Positions 49,354 to 58,064 of a DNA stretch of 64,000 nt are shown piece by piece (position 1 is the first letter of the stretch; each line of letters starts with the position of its first letter). The notes beneath the pieces were generated by a model. It was not told the DNA's origin and did no database searches. It was given only the letters and a program-made list of their open reading frames with translations. This DNA is from Ectopseudomonas guguanensis (GTDB taxonomy: Bacteria; Pseudomonadota; Gammaproteobacteria; Pseudomonadales; Pseudomonadaceae): positions 62,131 to 126,130 of the forward strand of contig NZ_FNJJ01000007.1 in assembly GCF_900104265.1 (NCBI RefSeq), read 5' to 3'. A program made the translations under genes and the position numbers.

Positions 49354-50469
49354 ATGGCCAGCGTTACCCTGCGCAACATCTGCAAGCACTACGACGGCAC
49401 CGCCATCACCCGCAACATCGACCTGGACATCGAGGACGGCGAATTCGTGGTCTTCGTCGGCCCGTCCGGCTGCGGCAAGTCCACCCTGCTGCGGCTGATC
49501 GCCGGGCTGGAGGACATCAGCTCCGGCGAGCTGCTGATCGACGGTCAGCGGGTCAACGACCTGCCGCCCAAGGATCGCTCGGTGGGCATGGTGTTCCAGT
49601 CCTACGCCCTCTACCCGCACATGACGGTGGCGGAGAACATGGCCTTCGGCCTCAAGCTGGCGAAGATCGGCAAGGCGCAGGTCCGCAGCAAGGTGGAGGA
49701 GGTCTCGCGCATCCTGCAGCTCGATGCGCTGCTCGAACGCAAGCCCAAGGACCTTTCCGGCGGCCAGCGTCAGCGTGTGGCCATCGGCCGTACCCTGGTG
49801 CGTGAGCCCAAGGTATTCCTGTTCGACGAGCCGCTGTCGAACCTCGATGCCTTCCTGCGCGTGCAGATGCGCATCGAGATCTCGCGCCTGCACCAGCGCC
49901 TGAAGTCCACCATGATCTACGTCACCCACGACCAGGTCGAAGCCATGACCATGGCCGACAAGATCGTCGTGCTCGAGGCCGGGCGCATCGCCCAGGTCGG
50001 CGCGCCGCTGGAGCTCTACCACTACCCGCGCAACCGCTTCGTCGCCGGCTTCCTCGGCTCGCCGCAGATGAACTTCCTCCAGGTACGCGCGCTCAGCGCC
50101 AGCAGCGAGGCGGTGGAGATCGAGATGCCCGGCGGCTACCGCATGCGAGTGCTGGTCGACGGCACCGGCGTCGAGCCCGGCGAGGAGTTGACCCTGGGCG
50201 TGCGCCCGGAGCACTTCGTCGCCGCCGAGCAGGCCGACTTCGCCTTCTACGGGCAGATCAGCGTGGCCGAGCGCCTGGGCGACCACAACCTGATCTACCT
50301 GAGCCTGGAAGGGGTGGAGCACATCATCACCCTGCGCAGCGATGGTGACCGCCGCGTGGCAGTGGGCGAAACCTTCGCCGCGGGCCTGATGGCCAACAAG
50401 TGCCACCTGTTCCGCGCCGATGGCCAGGCCTGCCCGCGGCATTACCGCGAGCCGGCGATCTACGGCTGA
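49354..50469 (+). CDS. malK: Maltose ABC transporter ATPase MalK
   Basis: A 371-residue ATPase, the same length as E. coli MalK. It has Walker A GPSGCGKST (about 36-44), Q-loop MVFQSYALYPHMTV, signature LSGGQRQRVAIGR, Walker B VFLFDEPLSNLD and switch His in YVTHDQVEAM. The C-terminal regulatory OB-type domain starts near residue 235. In E. coli that domain binds EIIA-Glc and MalT; whether these contacts exist here is unknown. It lies 358 bases after the alpha-glucosidase gene and about 5 kb from malEFG, so it may be read through from the MalT-controlled promoter at 47305. Confidence 0.94.
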   Translation: MASVTLRNICKHYDGTAITRNIDLDIEDGEFVVFVGPSGCGKSTLLRLIAGLEDISSGELLIDGQRVNDLPPKDRSVGMVFQSYALYPHMTVAENMAFGLKLAKIGKAQVRSKVEEVSRILQLDALLERKPKDLSGGQRQRVAIGRTLVREPKVFLFDEPLSNLDAFLRVQMRIEISRLHQRLKSTMIYVTHDQVEAMTMADKIVVLEAGRIAQVGAPLELYHYPRNRFVAGFLGSPQMNFLQVRALSASSEAVEIEMPGGYRMRVLVDGTGVEPGEELTLGVRPEHFVAAEQADFAFYGQISVAERLGDHNLIYLSLEGVEHIITLRSDGDRRVAVGETFAAGLMANKCHLFRADGQACPRHYREPAIYG

Positions 50470-50597
50470 TCACGGCGCCGTGTGGCTGCCCGAGGCATCG
50501 TTGGCGGCTGCCTCTACGCTGGCCTGCCAAAATAGGTGGCACTTCGACGATACGCCGGACCTCGAAAGAGACAGGTTCATGTCTCATCGGAGTCCTT

Positions 50598-51509
50598 ATG
50601 CCTCATCTGCCATCACGCACCTGGATCCGCGCCCTGGTCGGTATCGCCGTCGCGCTCGGCACCTTCGAAGCCACGCGTCGCTATCGGCAACTGGCGAGCG
50701 CGCCGGCGCTGAGCGACACCAGTCGCGCCCTGGGCATCGACGGTCATCATGTTCAGGCCGGCCCCTGGCGGCTATTCACCCGCAGTGTCGGCGCTGCCGA
50801 TGCACCGGTGGTGGTGCTGGTGCACGGGCTGGTCATTTCCAGTCGCTACATGGAGCCGCTGGCCAGGGCGCTGGCCGATAACGGCTACCGCGTGCTGGCG
50901 CCGGACCTGCCGGGCTACGGCGAGAGCGCGACGGGCACGCCACGGCGCGTGCTGAGCGTCGAGCAACTGGCCGATGTGCTCGACCTCTGGCTCAGCGCCT
51001 GCGCCATCGACAAGGCCACCTTCATCGGCAATTCCTACGGCTGCCAGATCCTCACGGCGCTGGCGGTGCGCCACCCCCAGCGGGTGGAGCGTCTGGTGCT
51101 GCAGGGACCGACCGTCGACCCGGCGGCGCGCAGCCTGTTGCCCCAGCTCTGGCGTGCCGTGCGCAATGGCCGTCGCGAACGCCAGCGCTCCAGTGCCGCC
51201 ATCGGCCGCATCGATTACGCCAAGGCCGGCGTCTGGCGGGTGCTGGGCAGCATCAGGCATCTGCTGCACTACCGCATCGAGGATCATCTCGCCGCCATCG
51301 AGGCTCCATGCCTGGTCGTGCAGGGCAGCCGCGACCCGGTGGCGCCGCCGCACTGGGGCGAGGCAGTAGCCGCGCGCCTGCCCAAGGGGCGCCTGCGCCT
51401 CGTCGAGGGCGCGACCCACACCATGAACTACGTGCATCCGCACAGCTTCGCGCAGCTCATCGACGATTTTCTGCGCGAGGGTCGCGACGCCTCGGAGGTG
51501 GTCCGATGA
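50598..51509 (+). CDS. Alpha/beta hydrolase, N-terminally membrane-anchored
   Basis: A 303-residue hydrolase. An N-terminal hydrophobic stretch (WIRALVGIAVALGTFEA) may anchor it in the membrane. The fold shows oxyanion HG motif VLVHGLVISSRY, nucleophile elbow FIGNSYGCQ with the Ser, acid in QGSRDPVAPP and His in GATHTMNYVHP. ATG 50598 is preceded by GGAGTCCTT. Its stop overlaps the start of the next gene (ATGA), so the two are made together. The substrate is unknown. Confidence 0.88.
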   Translation: MPHLPSRTWIRALVGIAVALGTFEATRRYRQLASAPALSDTSRALGIDGHHVQAGPWRLFTRSVGAADAPVVVLVHGLVISSRYMEPLARALADNGYRVLAPDLPGYGESATGTPRRVLSVEQLADVLDLWLSACAIDKATFIGNSYGCQILTALAVRHPQRVERLVLQGPTVDPAARSLLPQLWRAVRNGRRERQRSSAAIGRIDYAKAGVWRVLGSIRHLLHYRIEDHLAAIEAPCLVVQGSRDPVAPPHWGEAVAARLPKGRLRLVEGATHTMNYVHPHSFAQLIDDFLREGRDASEVVR

Positions 51510-52909
51510 GCCAGCCACCGCAGGGCATCGCCCGTTTCGATTCGGCAGCCGGCATGGTCCAGGCCCTTGCGCTGGCGCTACGCGGGCGCCCGTACACCAG
51601 CCCGAGCGAGTCGCCGTTGCTCGACAGCCTGATGCCGGCCATCAACCGCCTGCCGTGCAAGCTGCGCGAGCAGGTCTATGCCTTTGGCGGTATGACCGAA
51701 GGCATCGGCCCGTCACAGGTCGCGCGGGTGGACGTCGAGGCGATCGCCGAGTGGATGGCCGGCCTGTATCCGCAGCGGCGCTATCCGGCGGCCTTCATCG
51801 GGTCGTCCAACGGCGCGCTGATGCACCTGGCGGCGGCCATGGGCGTGCCCTGGCTGCCGCAGACCTTTCTCTGCCCGGTGCGCGCGCTGGGCAACGACCC
51901 GGACGATGCCCGCCGCGCGCTGGAGCAGGGCCTGCCGATCGTCCACGCCTTGCTCGGCGCGGATGCGCGCATCGCCGTGCACCATATGCACGATCCCAAT
52001 CAGGATCGGCTGATGCTGCAGCACATGGCCTACTACCGCCTCAAGTATCGGCGCCTGCCACTGGCCTACCGCGAGTTTCTCCTGCGCAGCCTGGCGCCGG
52101 GGGCGACGCTCTACGTCAGCGCCTGCAATCGCCAGTGGCCGGTCACACGCACCTCCTCGCGCTCGGTGTTCCAGTTCGGCGCCACTGGTGGGGCGAGTGA
52201 GAGCGAATACTTCGAAGGCTCGCCGCGGGTGCGCCAGTACCTGTCACGCTACGGTATCGCCCGGCCGCGCTGGGATCCGCCACCTGCCGACGACATGGCA
52301 CCCGAGGCCGAGTGGGGCTTCGACCCGGCGCTGCTGGACGACCTGCAGGAGCTGGCAGAGGCGCGGCAATGGCGGCTGATCCGCATCGACCATGCCGAGC
52401 CCGAATCGCTCAGCGCGCTGACGGCCGACACCTACGCCGACTGGTACGCCGAGCAGGGCGAACCCTCGCGTCGCCTGCTGGTGGACAGCTTTCTGCTCAG
52501 CGATCCGCTGACTACCCTGCGCCTGCGGGCGATCCCTTACTGGTCGCTGTTCGGCGTCGAGCCTTCGGCACGCCTGCTGGAGCAGTATCTGCAGCGGCAT
52601 CCGGGTTTCGAGGAGATCGACATGCTGCTGTTCTCCCACGGTACCGAAGGCGTCGGTCTGGCCCCCATCGAGCGTTGGCAGCAGTTGCTCGGCTGGGCGC
52701 GGGTAGAGGGGCGGCTGGTCGGTGTGGACCCTTCGCGCTATCCCCGCGATTTCGCCACCTTTACCCGGTTCGCCGAGGACCTTGCGCGCCTGGGACCGAG
52801 GTGGGACCTGCCTGAGCCGATGTCGATCGCCTTCTTCGAGGAAGCACTGCAACGCCACGGCGCGAACGCCGATGTCGCGCTCAGTCGTCTGCAGGATGGT
52901 CTTGGTTGA
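51506..52909 (+). CDS. Unknown protein with a serine-hydrolase-like elbow
   Basis: A 467-residue soluble protein that I cannot assign to a named family. Residues 96-104 (AFIGSSNGA) carry a GxSxG elbow with Ser101, in the setting strand-GSSNG-helix expected of an alpha/beta hydrolase. Later segments include YVSACNRQWPVTRTSSRSVF and DMLLFSHGTEGVGLAP, the latter a possible acid/His region (FSHGTEG). It begins inside the stop codon of the upstream hydrolase gene (ATGA overlap), a strong sign of joint function. No signal peptide or transmembrane segment is present. Confidence 0.75.
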   Translation: MSQPPQGIARFDSAAGMVQALALALRGRPYTSPSESPLLDSLMPAINRLPCKLREQVYAFGGMTEGIGPSQVARVDVEAIAEWMAGLYPQRRYPAAFIGSSNGALMHLAAAMGVPWLPQTFLCPVRALGNDPDDARRALEQGLPIVHALLGADARIAVHHMHDPNQDRLMLQHMAYYRLKYRRLPLAYREFLLRSLAPGATLYVSACNRQWPVTRTSSRSVFQFGATGGASESEYFEGSPRVRQYLSRYGIARPRWDPPPADDMAPEAEWGFDPALLDDLQELAEARQWRLIRIDHAEPESLSALTADTYADWYAEQGEPSRRLLVDSFLLSDPLTTLRLRAIPYWSLFGVEPSARLLEQYLQRHPGFEEIDMLLFSHGTEGVGLAPIERWQQLLGWARVEGRLVGVDPSRYPRDFATFTRFAEDLARLGPRWDLPEPMSIAFFEEALQRHGANADVALSRLQDGLG

Positions 52910-53075
52910 AGCGCTTTGCGTCTGGCAATGGCTAGCGCTTTTCTCGAAAAAAGTTTCCCCGCGCTGTCGATTCGTCCATCGCCCGTTCGACTAGTCTTCA
53001 GAACCCCTGCCATGGGTTCAGTGTCAGCCGTAGGGAGACCCCTGCGCTATTTCGACTCGAACAAGGAGAAAGGCG

Positions 53076-53501
53076 ATGCGTTTCATGGTGATGGTCAAGG
53101 CGACTGCAGATTCCGAAGCCGGTGTGATGCCCAGCGAGGAGCTGCTGGCGGCCATGGGCCGCTACAACGAGGAACTGGTGGAGGCCGGGGTGATGCTCGC
53201 CGGCGAGGGCCTGCAGCCCAGCAGCAAGGGTGCACGGGTACGGTTCTCCGGCAGCCAGCGCACGGTGATCGACGGCCCGTTCATGGAAACCAAGGAGCTG
53301 GTCGCCGGTTTCTGGATCTTCCAGGTGGCCTCGCTCGAGGAATGCATCGAGTGGGTCAAGCGCTGTCCCAACCCCATGCCCGGCGACTCCGATATCGAAA
53401 TTCGCCAGATCTTCGAAGCCGAGGATTTCGGCGCCGAGTTCACCCCCGAGTTGCGCGAGCAGGAAGAACGCATTCGCGCGCGCATCAGCAGTGAAAACTA
53501 A
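53076..53501 (+). CDS. YciI-like (DGPF domain) protein
   Basis: A 141-residue protein with the ferredoxin-like YCII fold: MRFMVMVKATADSEAGVMPS, MGRYNEELVEAGVMLAGEGL, and the name-giving motif VIDGPFMETKELVAGFWI. Such proteins are often encoded beside sigma-70 ECF factors or VOC proteins; here a VOC protein follows 13 bases later. The enzymatic role is not established. ATG 53076 follows AACAAGGAGAAAGGC. Confidence 0.9.
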   Translation: MRFMVMVKATADSEAGVMPSEELLAAMGRYNEELVEAGVMLAGEGLQPSSKGARVRFSGSQRTVIDGPFMETKELVAGFWIFQVASLEECIEWVKRCPNPMPGDSDIEIRQIFEAEDFGAEFTPELREQEERIRARISSEN

Positions 53502-53514
53502 GGAGAGTGTTGCG

Positions 53515-53940
53515 ATGAAGATTCATGCCTATCTGATGTTCGATGGCCAGTGCGAGGAAGCCTTCAACCGCTATGCGGAAATTTTTGGCGGGCAGCTGGA
53601 GCTGATGCGCTACGCCGATAGCCCGGAGGAGGTGCCGATTGCGGACGAGTACAAGCAGCGCGTCATGCATGTGTGCCTGACGGTCGGCGACCAGCTGCTG
53701 ATGGCGTCCGACAGCGCTCCCGAATGCGGGCCGCCCCATGAGGGCATCAAGGGTTGCTCGATCTCCCTGCAGGTGGACAACGTACCGGAGGCTGAGCGTC
53801 TGTACGAGGCGCTGTCGGAAGGCGGGTCGGTGCAGATGGAGCTGCAGGCCACCTTCTGGGCGACCCGCTTCGCCATGCTCACCGACCGCTTCGGCGTGCC
53901 GTGGATGATCAACTGCACGGTGGACAGCCAGATGGGCTGA
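53515..53940 (+). CDS. VOC-family PhnB-like protein
   Basis: A 141-residue glyoxalase/bleomycin-resistance fold protein of the PhnB type: MKIHAYLMFDGQCEEAFNRY, FGGQLELMRY, HVCLTVGDQLLMASD and FGVPWMINC. The metal-binding pattern of true glyoxalases is partly absent, so the activity is uncertain. It is co-transcribed with the YciI-like gene (13-base gap, AAGGAGAGTGTT ribosome site). ATG 53515 is preferred over a start inside the preceding gene. Confidence 0.9.
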   Translation: MKIHAYLMFDGQCEEAFNRYAEIFGGQLELMRYADSPEEVPIADEYKQRVMHVCLTVGDQLLMASDSAPECGPPHEGIKGCSISLQVDNVPEAERLYEALSEGGSVQMELQATFWATRFAMLTDRFGVPWMINCTVDSQMG

Positions 53941-53971
53941 GCCGCGTAGTGCCAGGGCGCATGCCTGCCTG

Positions 53972-54041
53972 GGTGCGCACGGCGCACCCTACCGCTTGGA
54001 GTACGCGGTGCGTACCGCGTAGCCCGGATGCAATCCGGGGG
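53972..54041. repeat. REP-A and REP-E copies between convergent genes
   Basis: GGTGCGCACGGCGCACCCTA (53972-53992), a short inverted ACGCGGTGCGTACCGCGT, and GTAGCCCGGATGCAATCCGG (54019-54041). Confidence 0.75.
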
Positions 54042-54077
54042 CTTTGCCTGGTTACGAAAGCAATTCTGGCGGCGAAT

Positions 54078-56333
54078 CTAGCCCGCCAGCTCCAGCACCT
54101 CATCGTCCTGTGCCGGCTCGACGCCGGCCAGGAAGTCCTCGCCCCAGCGGCGAATATCGTTGAAGCAGACGATATCGAACAGCTCGCGCAGACGCGCCTT
54201 GGCCTCGCTCGCCGGCATGTTCAGCGCCAGGTAGCAGGTCTGCGCCAGGTCGGCGGGGTCGTGCGGGTTGGTCAGCAACGCACCCTTGAGTTCGGCAGCG
54301 GTGCCGGCGAATTCCGATAGCACCAGCACACCGCGTCCGCCGAGCAGACCTTGCGCGGCGACGAACTCCTTGGCCACCAGGTTGAGGCCGTCGCGCAGCG
54401 GGGTGATCCACATCACGTCGGCCATGGCATACCAGGCGCTGACTTCCTCGAACGGCAGGCTGCGGAAGAAGAACTGCAGTGGCGTCCAGCCAATACGGGC
54501 GAAACGGCCGTTGATGCGGCCCACGGCCTGCTCGATCTGCGTCTGCAGCTCGTCGTAGATGGTCATCTCGCGGGCCGCGGGCACGCACACGCTGACCAGG
54601 GTGACCTTGCCGATCAGCTCGGGGTTGTCGTCGAGCAGGCGCTCGTAAGCGTTTAGCTTTTCCAGAATGCCTTTGGTGTAGTCGAGGCGTTCCACCGAGA
54701 GAATCAGCTTCACGCCCTGCATCTCCTCGCGCAGCTGTGCCATCAATTCCTTGATCTTCGGCGCCTCCAGGGCGCTGCGTACGCGGTCGATATCCAGCCC
54801 GACCGGGTGCGCGCCGAGCCTGACCCGGCGGCTGCCGGTATCCAGCTCGGTGGTCATGCGCTCCAGGCCTACGGCGCAGCCGTAGGTGATGAAGCGCGGC
54901 GCGCAGCTCTGTCTTTCCAGCGCCTTGAGCGGGAATACACCACGGGCGACGTCGACGAAGTTCTCCACCTGGCGCGGGATGTGGAAGCCGATGTAGTCGC
55001 ATTGCAGCAGGCTGCCGACGATCTGCCGGCGCCAGGGCAGCACGTTGAACAGGTCGGCCGAGGGGAAGTAGGTGTGGTGGAAGAAGGCGATGCGCAGGTC
55101 CGGGCGCAGCTCGCGCAGGTAGGCCGGCACCATCCACAGGTTGTAGTCGTGCAGCCAGACGATGGCGCCCTCGGCGGCCTCCAGCGCGGTGCGCTCGGCG
55201 AAGGCGCGGTTGACCTTGAGGTACACCTGCCAGTCGTCCTCGTTGAAGGTGGCGCGCTCCCAGAAGGTGTGCAGGGTCGGCCAGAAGGCCTCCTTGGAGA
55301 AGCGCTTGTAGAAGATGTCCACTTCGTCCTTGCTCAGCTTGACCCGCGCGGCGGTGAGCTTGGGGTAGCGCTCGGCGTCCACCGTGGTGTGGCTGTCGAA
55401 CGGCTCGTCACCCTCGTGCACCGCCCAGGCTACCCAGGAGCCCTTGCGCCCGTCTCCAAAGAAGCTCAGCAGGGTGGGGATGATGCCGTTGGGCGAGGTG
55501 GGTCGGCGGCGCTGCAGCTTGCCGGCGGCGTTGCGGTATTCCTCATAGGGCAGACGGTGGTAGACCATCACCAGTTCGGCCTTGCCCGGCTGCGCGGCCT
55601 GGCGGCGTTCGGCAGCGATGCCATGCTCGCCGAGAAAACCGAAATGAGCGAAGGCTTCGAGAATCCCGCCACAGCCTGGGCGGCTGGCGTGCAGGGTACG
55701 CGAGTGGTTGGCGGTGGCCTCCAGCAGCGCGCTTTCCGACTGGCCGACGCAGACGCCGTGGAAGCTGGCACTGAGCATGGACAGGTCATTGAGCGTATCG
55801 CCGGCCGCCAGCACCTGGGCGTGGTCGAGCTCCAGCCAGTCGGCCAGGGCCTGCAGGCTGCTGCCCTTGTTCACGCCTTTGGGCAAAAAATCCAGGTACA
55901 GCTCGGCCGAGTAGAGCAGGTCGCAGCCCAGCTCATCGGCGACCTTGCGCAGCTGTGGGTTGGCCGCTTGTTCGGGCGTGCAGAAGTAGGAGCAGCGCCG
56001 CGCCTGCGGCACGTCCTGGCGCTCCAGGCCAAACGGCTCGATGGCGCTGGCCACCTGGGTTTCCCCGGGCCAGCGGGCATCGACCACGCTTTGCAGCGGC
56101 TGGATCGGCTGCAGGCTGTCGCCATGCACCAGGGTCGCGCCGACGTCGGCGATGATGAAATCCGGCTGCGGCAGCGTCGGGTCGGCCAGCAGCGGCAGCA
56201 CCGCCTCCAGGCTACGCCCGGTAACGTAGGCGAGCTTGATCTCGGGGTGGGCGGCGATGGTCTGATAGAGGCTCAGGCGGTCTTCGGGATCGCCGGCGAG
56301 AAAGGTTCCATCCAGGTCGGTGGCAAGTAGCAT
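54078..56333 (-). CDS. ggpPS: Glucosylglycerol-phosphate phosphatase/synthase fusion (GgpPS type)
   Basis: A 751-residue two-domain enzyme. Residues 1 to about 245 form an HAD phosphatase (TDLDGTFLAGD with Asp6/Asp8, and AGDTLNDLSML). Residues about 255-740 form a GT20 glucosyltransferase. The GT20 part has HDYNLWMVP, FFHHTYFPSADLFNVLPWRR and FHIPRQVENFV, which as I know the family fit glucosylglycerol-phosphate synthase better than OtsA (HDYHL... and other loop residues). The product would be the compatible solute glucosylglycerol from ADP-glucose and glycerol 3-phosphate. Trehalose-phosphate synthase/phosphatase is the alternative. The phosphatase-first order matches the fused enzyme known from P. 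anguilliseptica. Confidence 0.8.
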   Translation of the reverse strand: MLLATDLDGTFLAGDPEDRLSLYQTIAAHPEIKLAYVTGRSLEAVLPLLADPTLPQPDFIIADVGATLVHGDSLQPIQPLQSVVDARWPGETQVASAIEPFGLERQDVPQARRCSYFCTPEQAANPQLRKVADELGCDLLYSAELYLDFLPKGVNKGSSLQALADWLELDHAQVLAAGDTLNDLSMLSASFHGVCVGQSESALLEATANHSRTLHASRPGCGGILEAFAHFGFLGEHGIAAERRQAAQPGKAELVMVYHRLPYEEYRNAAGKLQRRRPTSPNGIIPTLLSFFGDGRKGSWVAWAVHEGDEPFDSHTTVDAERYPKLTAARVKLSKDEVDIFYKRFSKEAFWPTLHTFWERATFNEDDWQVYLKVNRAFAERTALEAAEGAIVWLHDYNLWMVPAYLRELRPDLRIAFFHHTYFPSADLFNVLPWRRQIVGSLLQCDYIGFHIPRQVENFVDVARGVFPLKALERQSCAPRFITYGCAVGLERMTTELDTGSRRVRLGAHPVGLDIDRVRSALEAPKIKELMAQLREEMQGVKLILSVERLDYTKGILEKLNAYERLLDDNPELIGKVTLVSVCVPAAREMTIYDELQTQIEQAVGRINGRFARIGWTPLQFFFRSLPFEEVSAWYAMADVMWITPLRDGLNLVAKEFVAAQGLLGGRGVLVLSEFAGTAAELKGALLTNPHDPADLAQTCYLALNMPASEAKARLRELFDIVCFNDIRRWGEDFLAGVEPAQDDEVLELAG

Positions 56334-56423
56334 CGTTGTTTCTCCAGAAGTGGCGCCGGGCGCCGGTGTTCTGGCTGCTTGGGATAGGCTCGGGGCCTTG
56401 CCGAAGCAGCCGGCGGTGCATCC

Positions 56424-57686
56424 TCAGGATGCGTGAGTCGGGCTTTCCTCCGTGTCGCAAGGTTCGGGGGGCGGGGCGTCGGGCATCAGCTCCAGCACGG
56501 TGGGGCTGGTGCGCAGCATGGGCACGAAGTGTGCGGCGTCGCCACTGACCAGGTCGCTGACGTGGCGCAGGCGGTAGAAGGTGTAGGCCGCCAGCAAACC
56601 AAGGGTGCAGGCGAAGTACAGCGGCAGCGCGCTGGCGCCCAGATGTTCCATCAGCATGCCGGCCAGTAGCGGCCCGCACACCGAGCCGATACCGTTGACC
56701 ATCAGCAGGCTGGCGGAGCCGGAAAGGATCTCGTCGGCGTGCAGCTGGTCGATCAGTTGCGCCACGGCGATGGGGTAGATGGCGAAGGCCAGGCCGCCCC
56801 AGATGAAGATGGCGCCGAGCAGCAGCGGGCCGGCGGGCAGCAGGCTCATGATCAGCGCCAGGGCGACCGCCAGTATCACCACCCAGAGCAGTACCTGGCG
56901 CCGGTCGTGACGATCCGAATAGATACCGATGGGCCATTGCAGCAGGGCGCCGCCGAGAATGGTGGCGGTCATCAGCAGGCCGACGCCAGGCGTATCGAAG
57001 CCGGCCAGGCTGGCATAGACCGGCGCCATGCCCCAGAAACCGCCCATCGCCAGGCCGGACAGGCCCGCGGCGATGATCGCCAGTGGTGCGATCCGCCAAA
57101 GCTGGCGCAGGTTGGTCGGCGGCGTTTCCGGCAGGCTTGGTTGTGCCTGGCGGGTGAGGGTGATGGGCATCAGCGCCGCGCTGATGAGGATGGCGGCGAT
57201 GGCGAACAGGGTGAACTGTACCGGGTCGGCCAGGTGCAGCAGTTGCTGGGCCAGCGCCAGGGCGCCGAGGTTGACGGCCATGTACACGGCGAATACCTGG
57301 CCGCGTTTCTCGTTGGGCGCCTGGGCGTTGAGCCAGCTCTCGATGACCATGTACAGCGTCACCAGTCCCAGGCCGTAGAGCACGCGCAGGCACAGCCAGA
57401 CCCAGGGATCGATCAGCAGCAGATGGAGCAGGGCGGCGATGGCGGCGAGCGCGGCACAGCAGGCGAACGCGCGAATGTGCCCGATGCGTCTGACCAGCGG
57501 TGTCGCCAGCCAGGTACCGAGGAGGAACCCGACGAAGTACCCGGACATGATCAGGCCGAGCATCGTGGTGGAGTAGCCTTCGGCGACGCCACGCAGGGTC
57601 AGGAGGGTATTGAGCAGCCCATTGCCGAGCAGGAGAAGTGCCACTCCGCTCAGCAGCGAGCTGATGGGGGCAATCAGGGACCACAT
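56424..57686 (-). CDS. MFS transporter, YcaD-like
   Basis: A 420-residue protein with 12 predicted helices. It starts MWSLIAPISSLLSGVALLLL and has the loop 2-3 motif GYFVGFLLGTWLATPLVRRI and a matching central repeat IGIYSDRHDRRQVLLW. The family includes YcaD-type exporters of unknown substrate. It lies 90 bases upstream of ggpPS on the same strand, so the two may be co-transcribed and the transporter may handle the solute or its precursors (inference). Confidence 0.88.
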   Translation of the reverse strand: MWSLIAPISSLLSGVALLLLGNGLLNTLLTLRGVAEGYSTTMLGLIMSGYFVGFLLGTWLATPLVRRIGHIRAFACCAALAAIAALLHLLLIDPWVWLCLRVLYGLGLVTLYMVIESWLNAQAPNEKRGQVFAVYMAVNLGALALAQQLLHLADPVQFTLFAIAAILISAALMPITLTRQAQPSLPETPPTNLRQLWRIAPLAIIAAGLSGLAMGGFWGMAPVYASLAGFDTPGVGLLMTATILGGALLQWPIGIYSDRHDRRQVLLWVVILAVALALIMSLLPAGPLLLGAIFIWGGLAFAIYPIAVAQLIDQLHADEILSGSASLLMVNGIGSVCGPLLAGMLMEHLGASALPLYFACTLGLLAAYTFYRLRHVSDLVSGDAAHFVPMLRTSPTVLELMPDAPPPEPCDTEESPTHAS

Positions 57687-57864
57687 GGCGATCTACCCTA
57701 GGCCAGTACGCCCATGGGTGCAAGCAGGGAACGGGCCAGGTGGTCTTTGGCTGGTTTGTAACTGTTTGAAATTTAAGCAGAAATAAAAAATGCGAAAAAA
57801 TATGCAGCGCATCTCGCCGCTTGTTGCACCGCCACGGGGCAACGCCAGCCGTCCGTTGGATCAG

Positions 57865-58053
57865 GTAGGGTGCACCGCGCGCACCGAAAATGTCGATCAG
57901 CAGCCGGTGCCAGGGCAGCACTGGTGCGCATGGCGCACCGACAATGGTAGGCGGCAGCCGGTACCAAGGCAGCATTGGTGCGCATGGCGCACCCTACGCC
58001 GTCAGGACCTATCCGCGCGTGGGGCGATACGACGTAGGGTGCGCCGCGCGCAC
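57865..58053. repeat. Cluster of REP family A palindromes
   Basis: GTAGGGTGCACCGCGCGCAC (57865), two GGTGCGCATGGCGCACC copies (about 57923 and 57976) separated by a repeated GGCAGCCGGTRCCARGGCAG spacer, and GTAGGGTGCGCCGCGCGCAC (58033-58053). It occupies most of the 57687-58064 gap. Confidence 0.85.
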
Positions 58054-58064
58054 CGAAAATCGAG

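Noticed and set aside
53076..53940. ECF sigma-factor operon
   Set aside because: YciI-like genes often accompany an ECF sigma factor, but none is encoded here; the next gene is ggpPS on the other strand.
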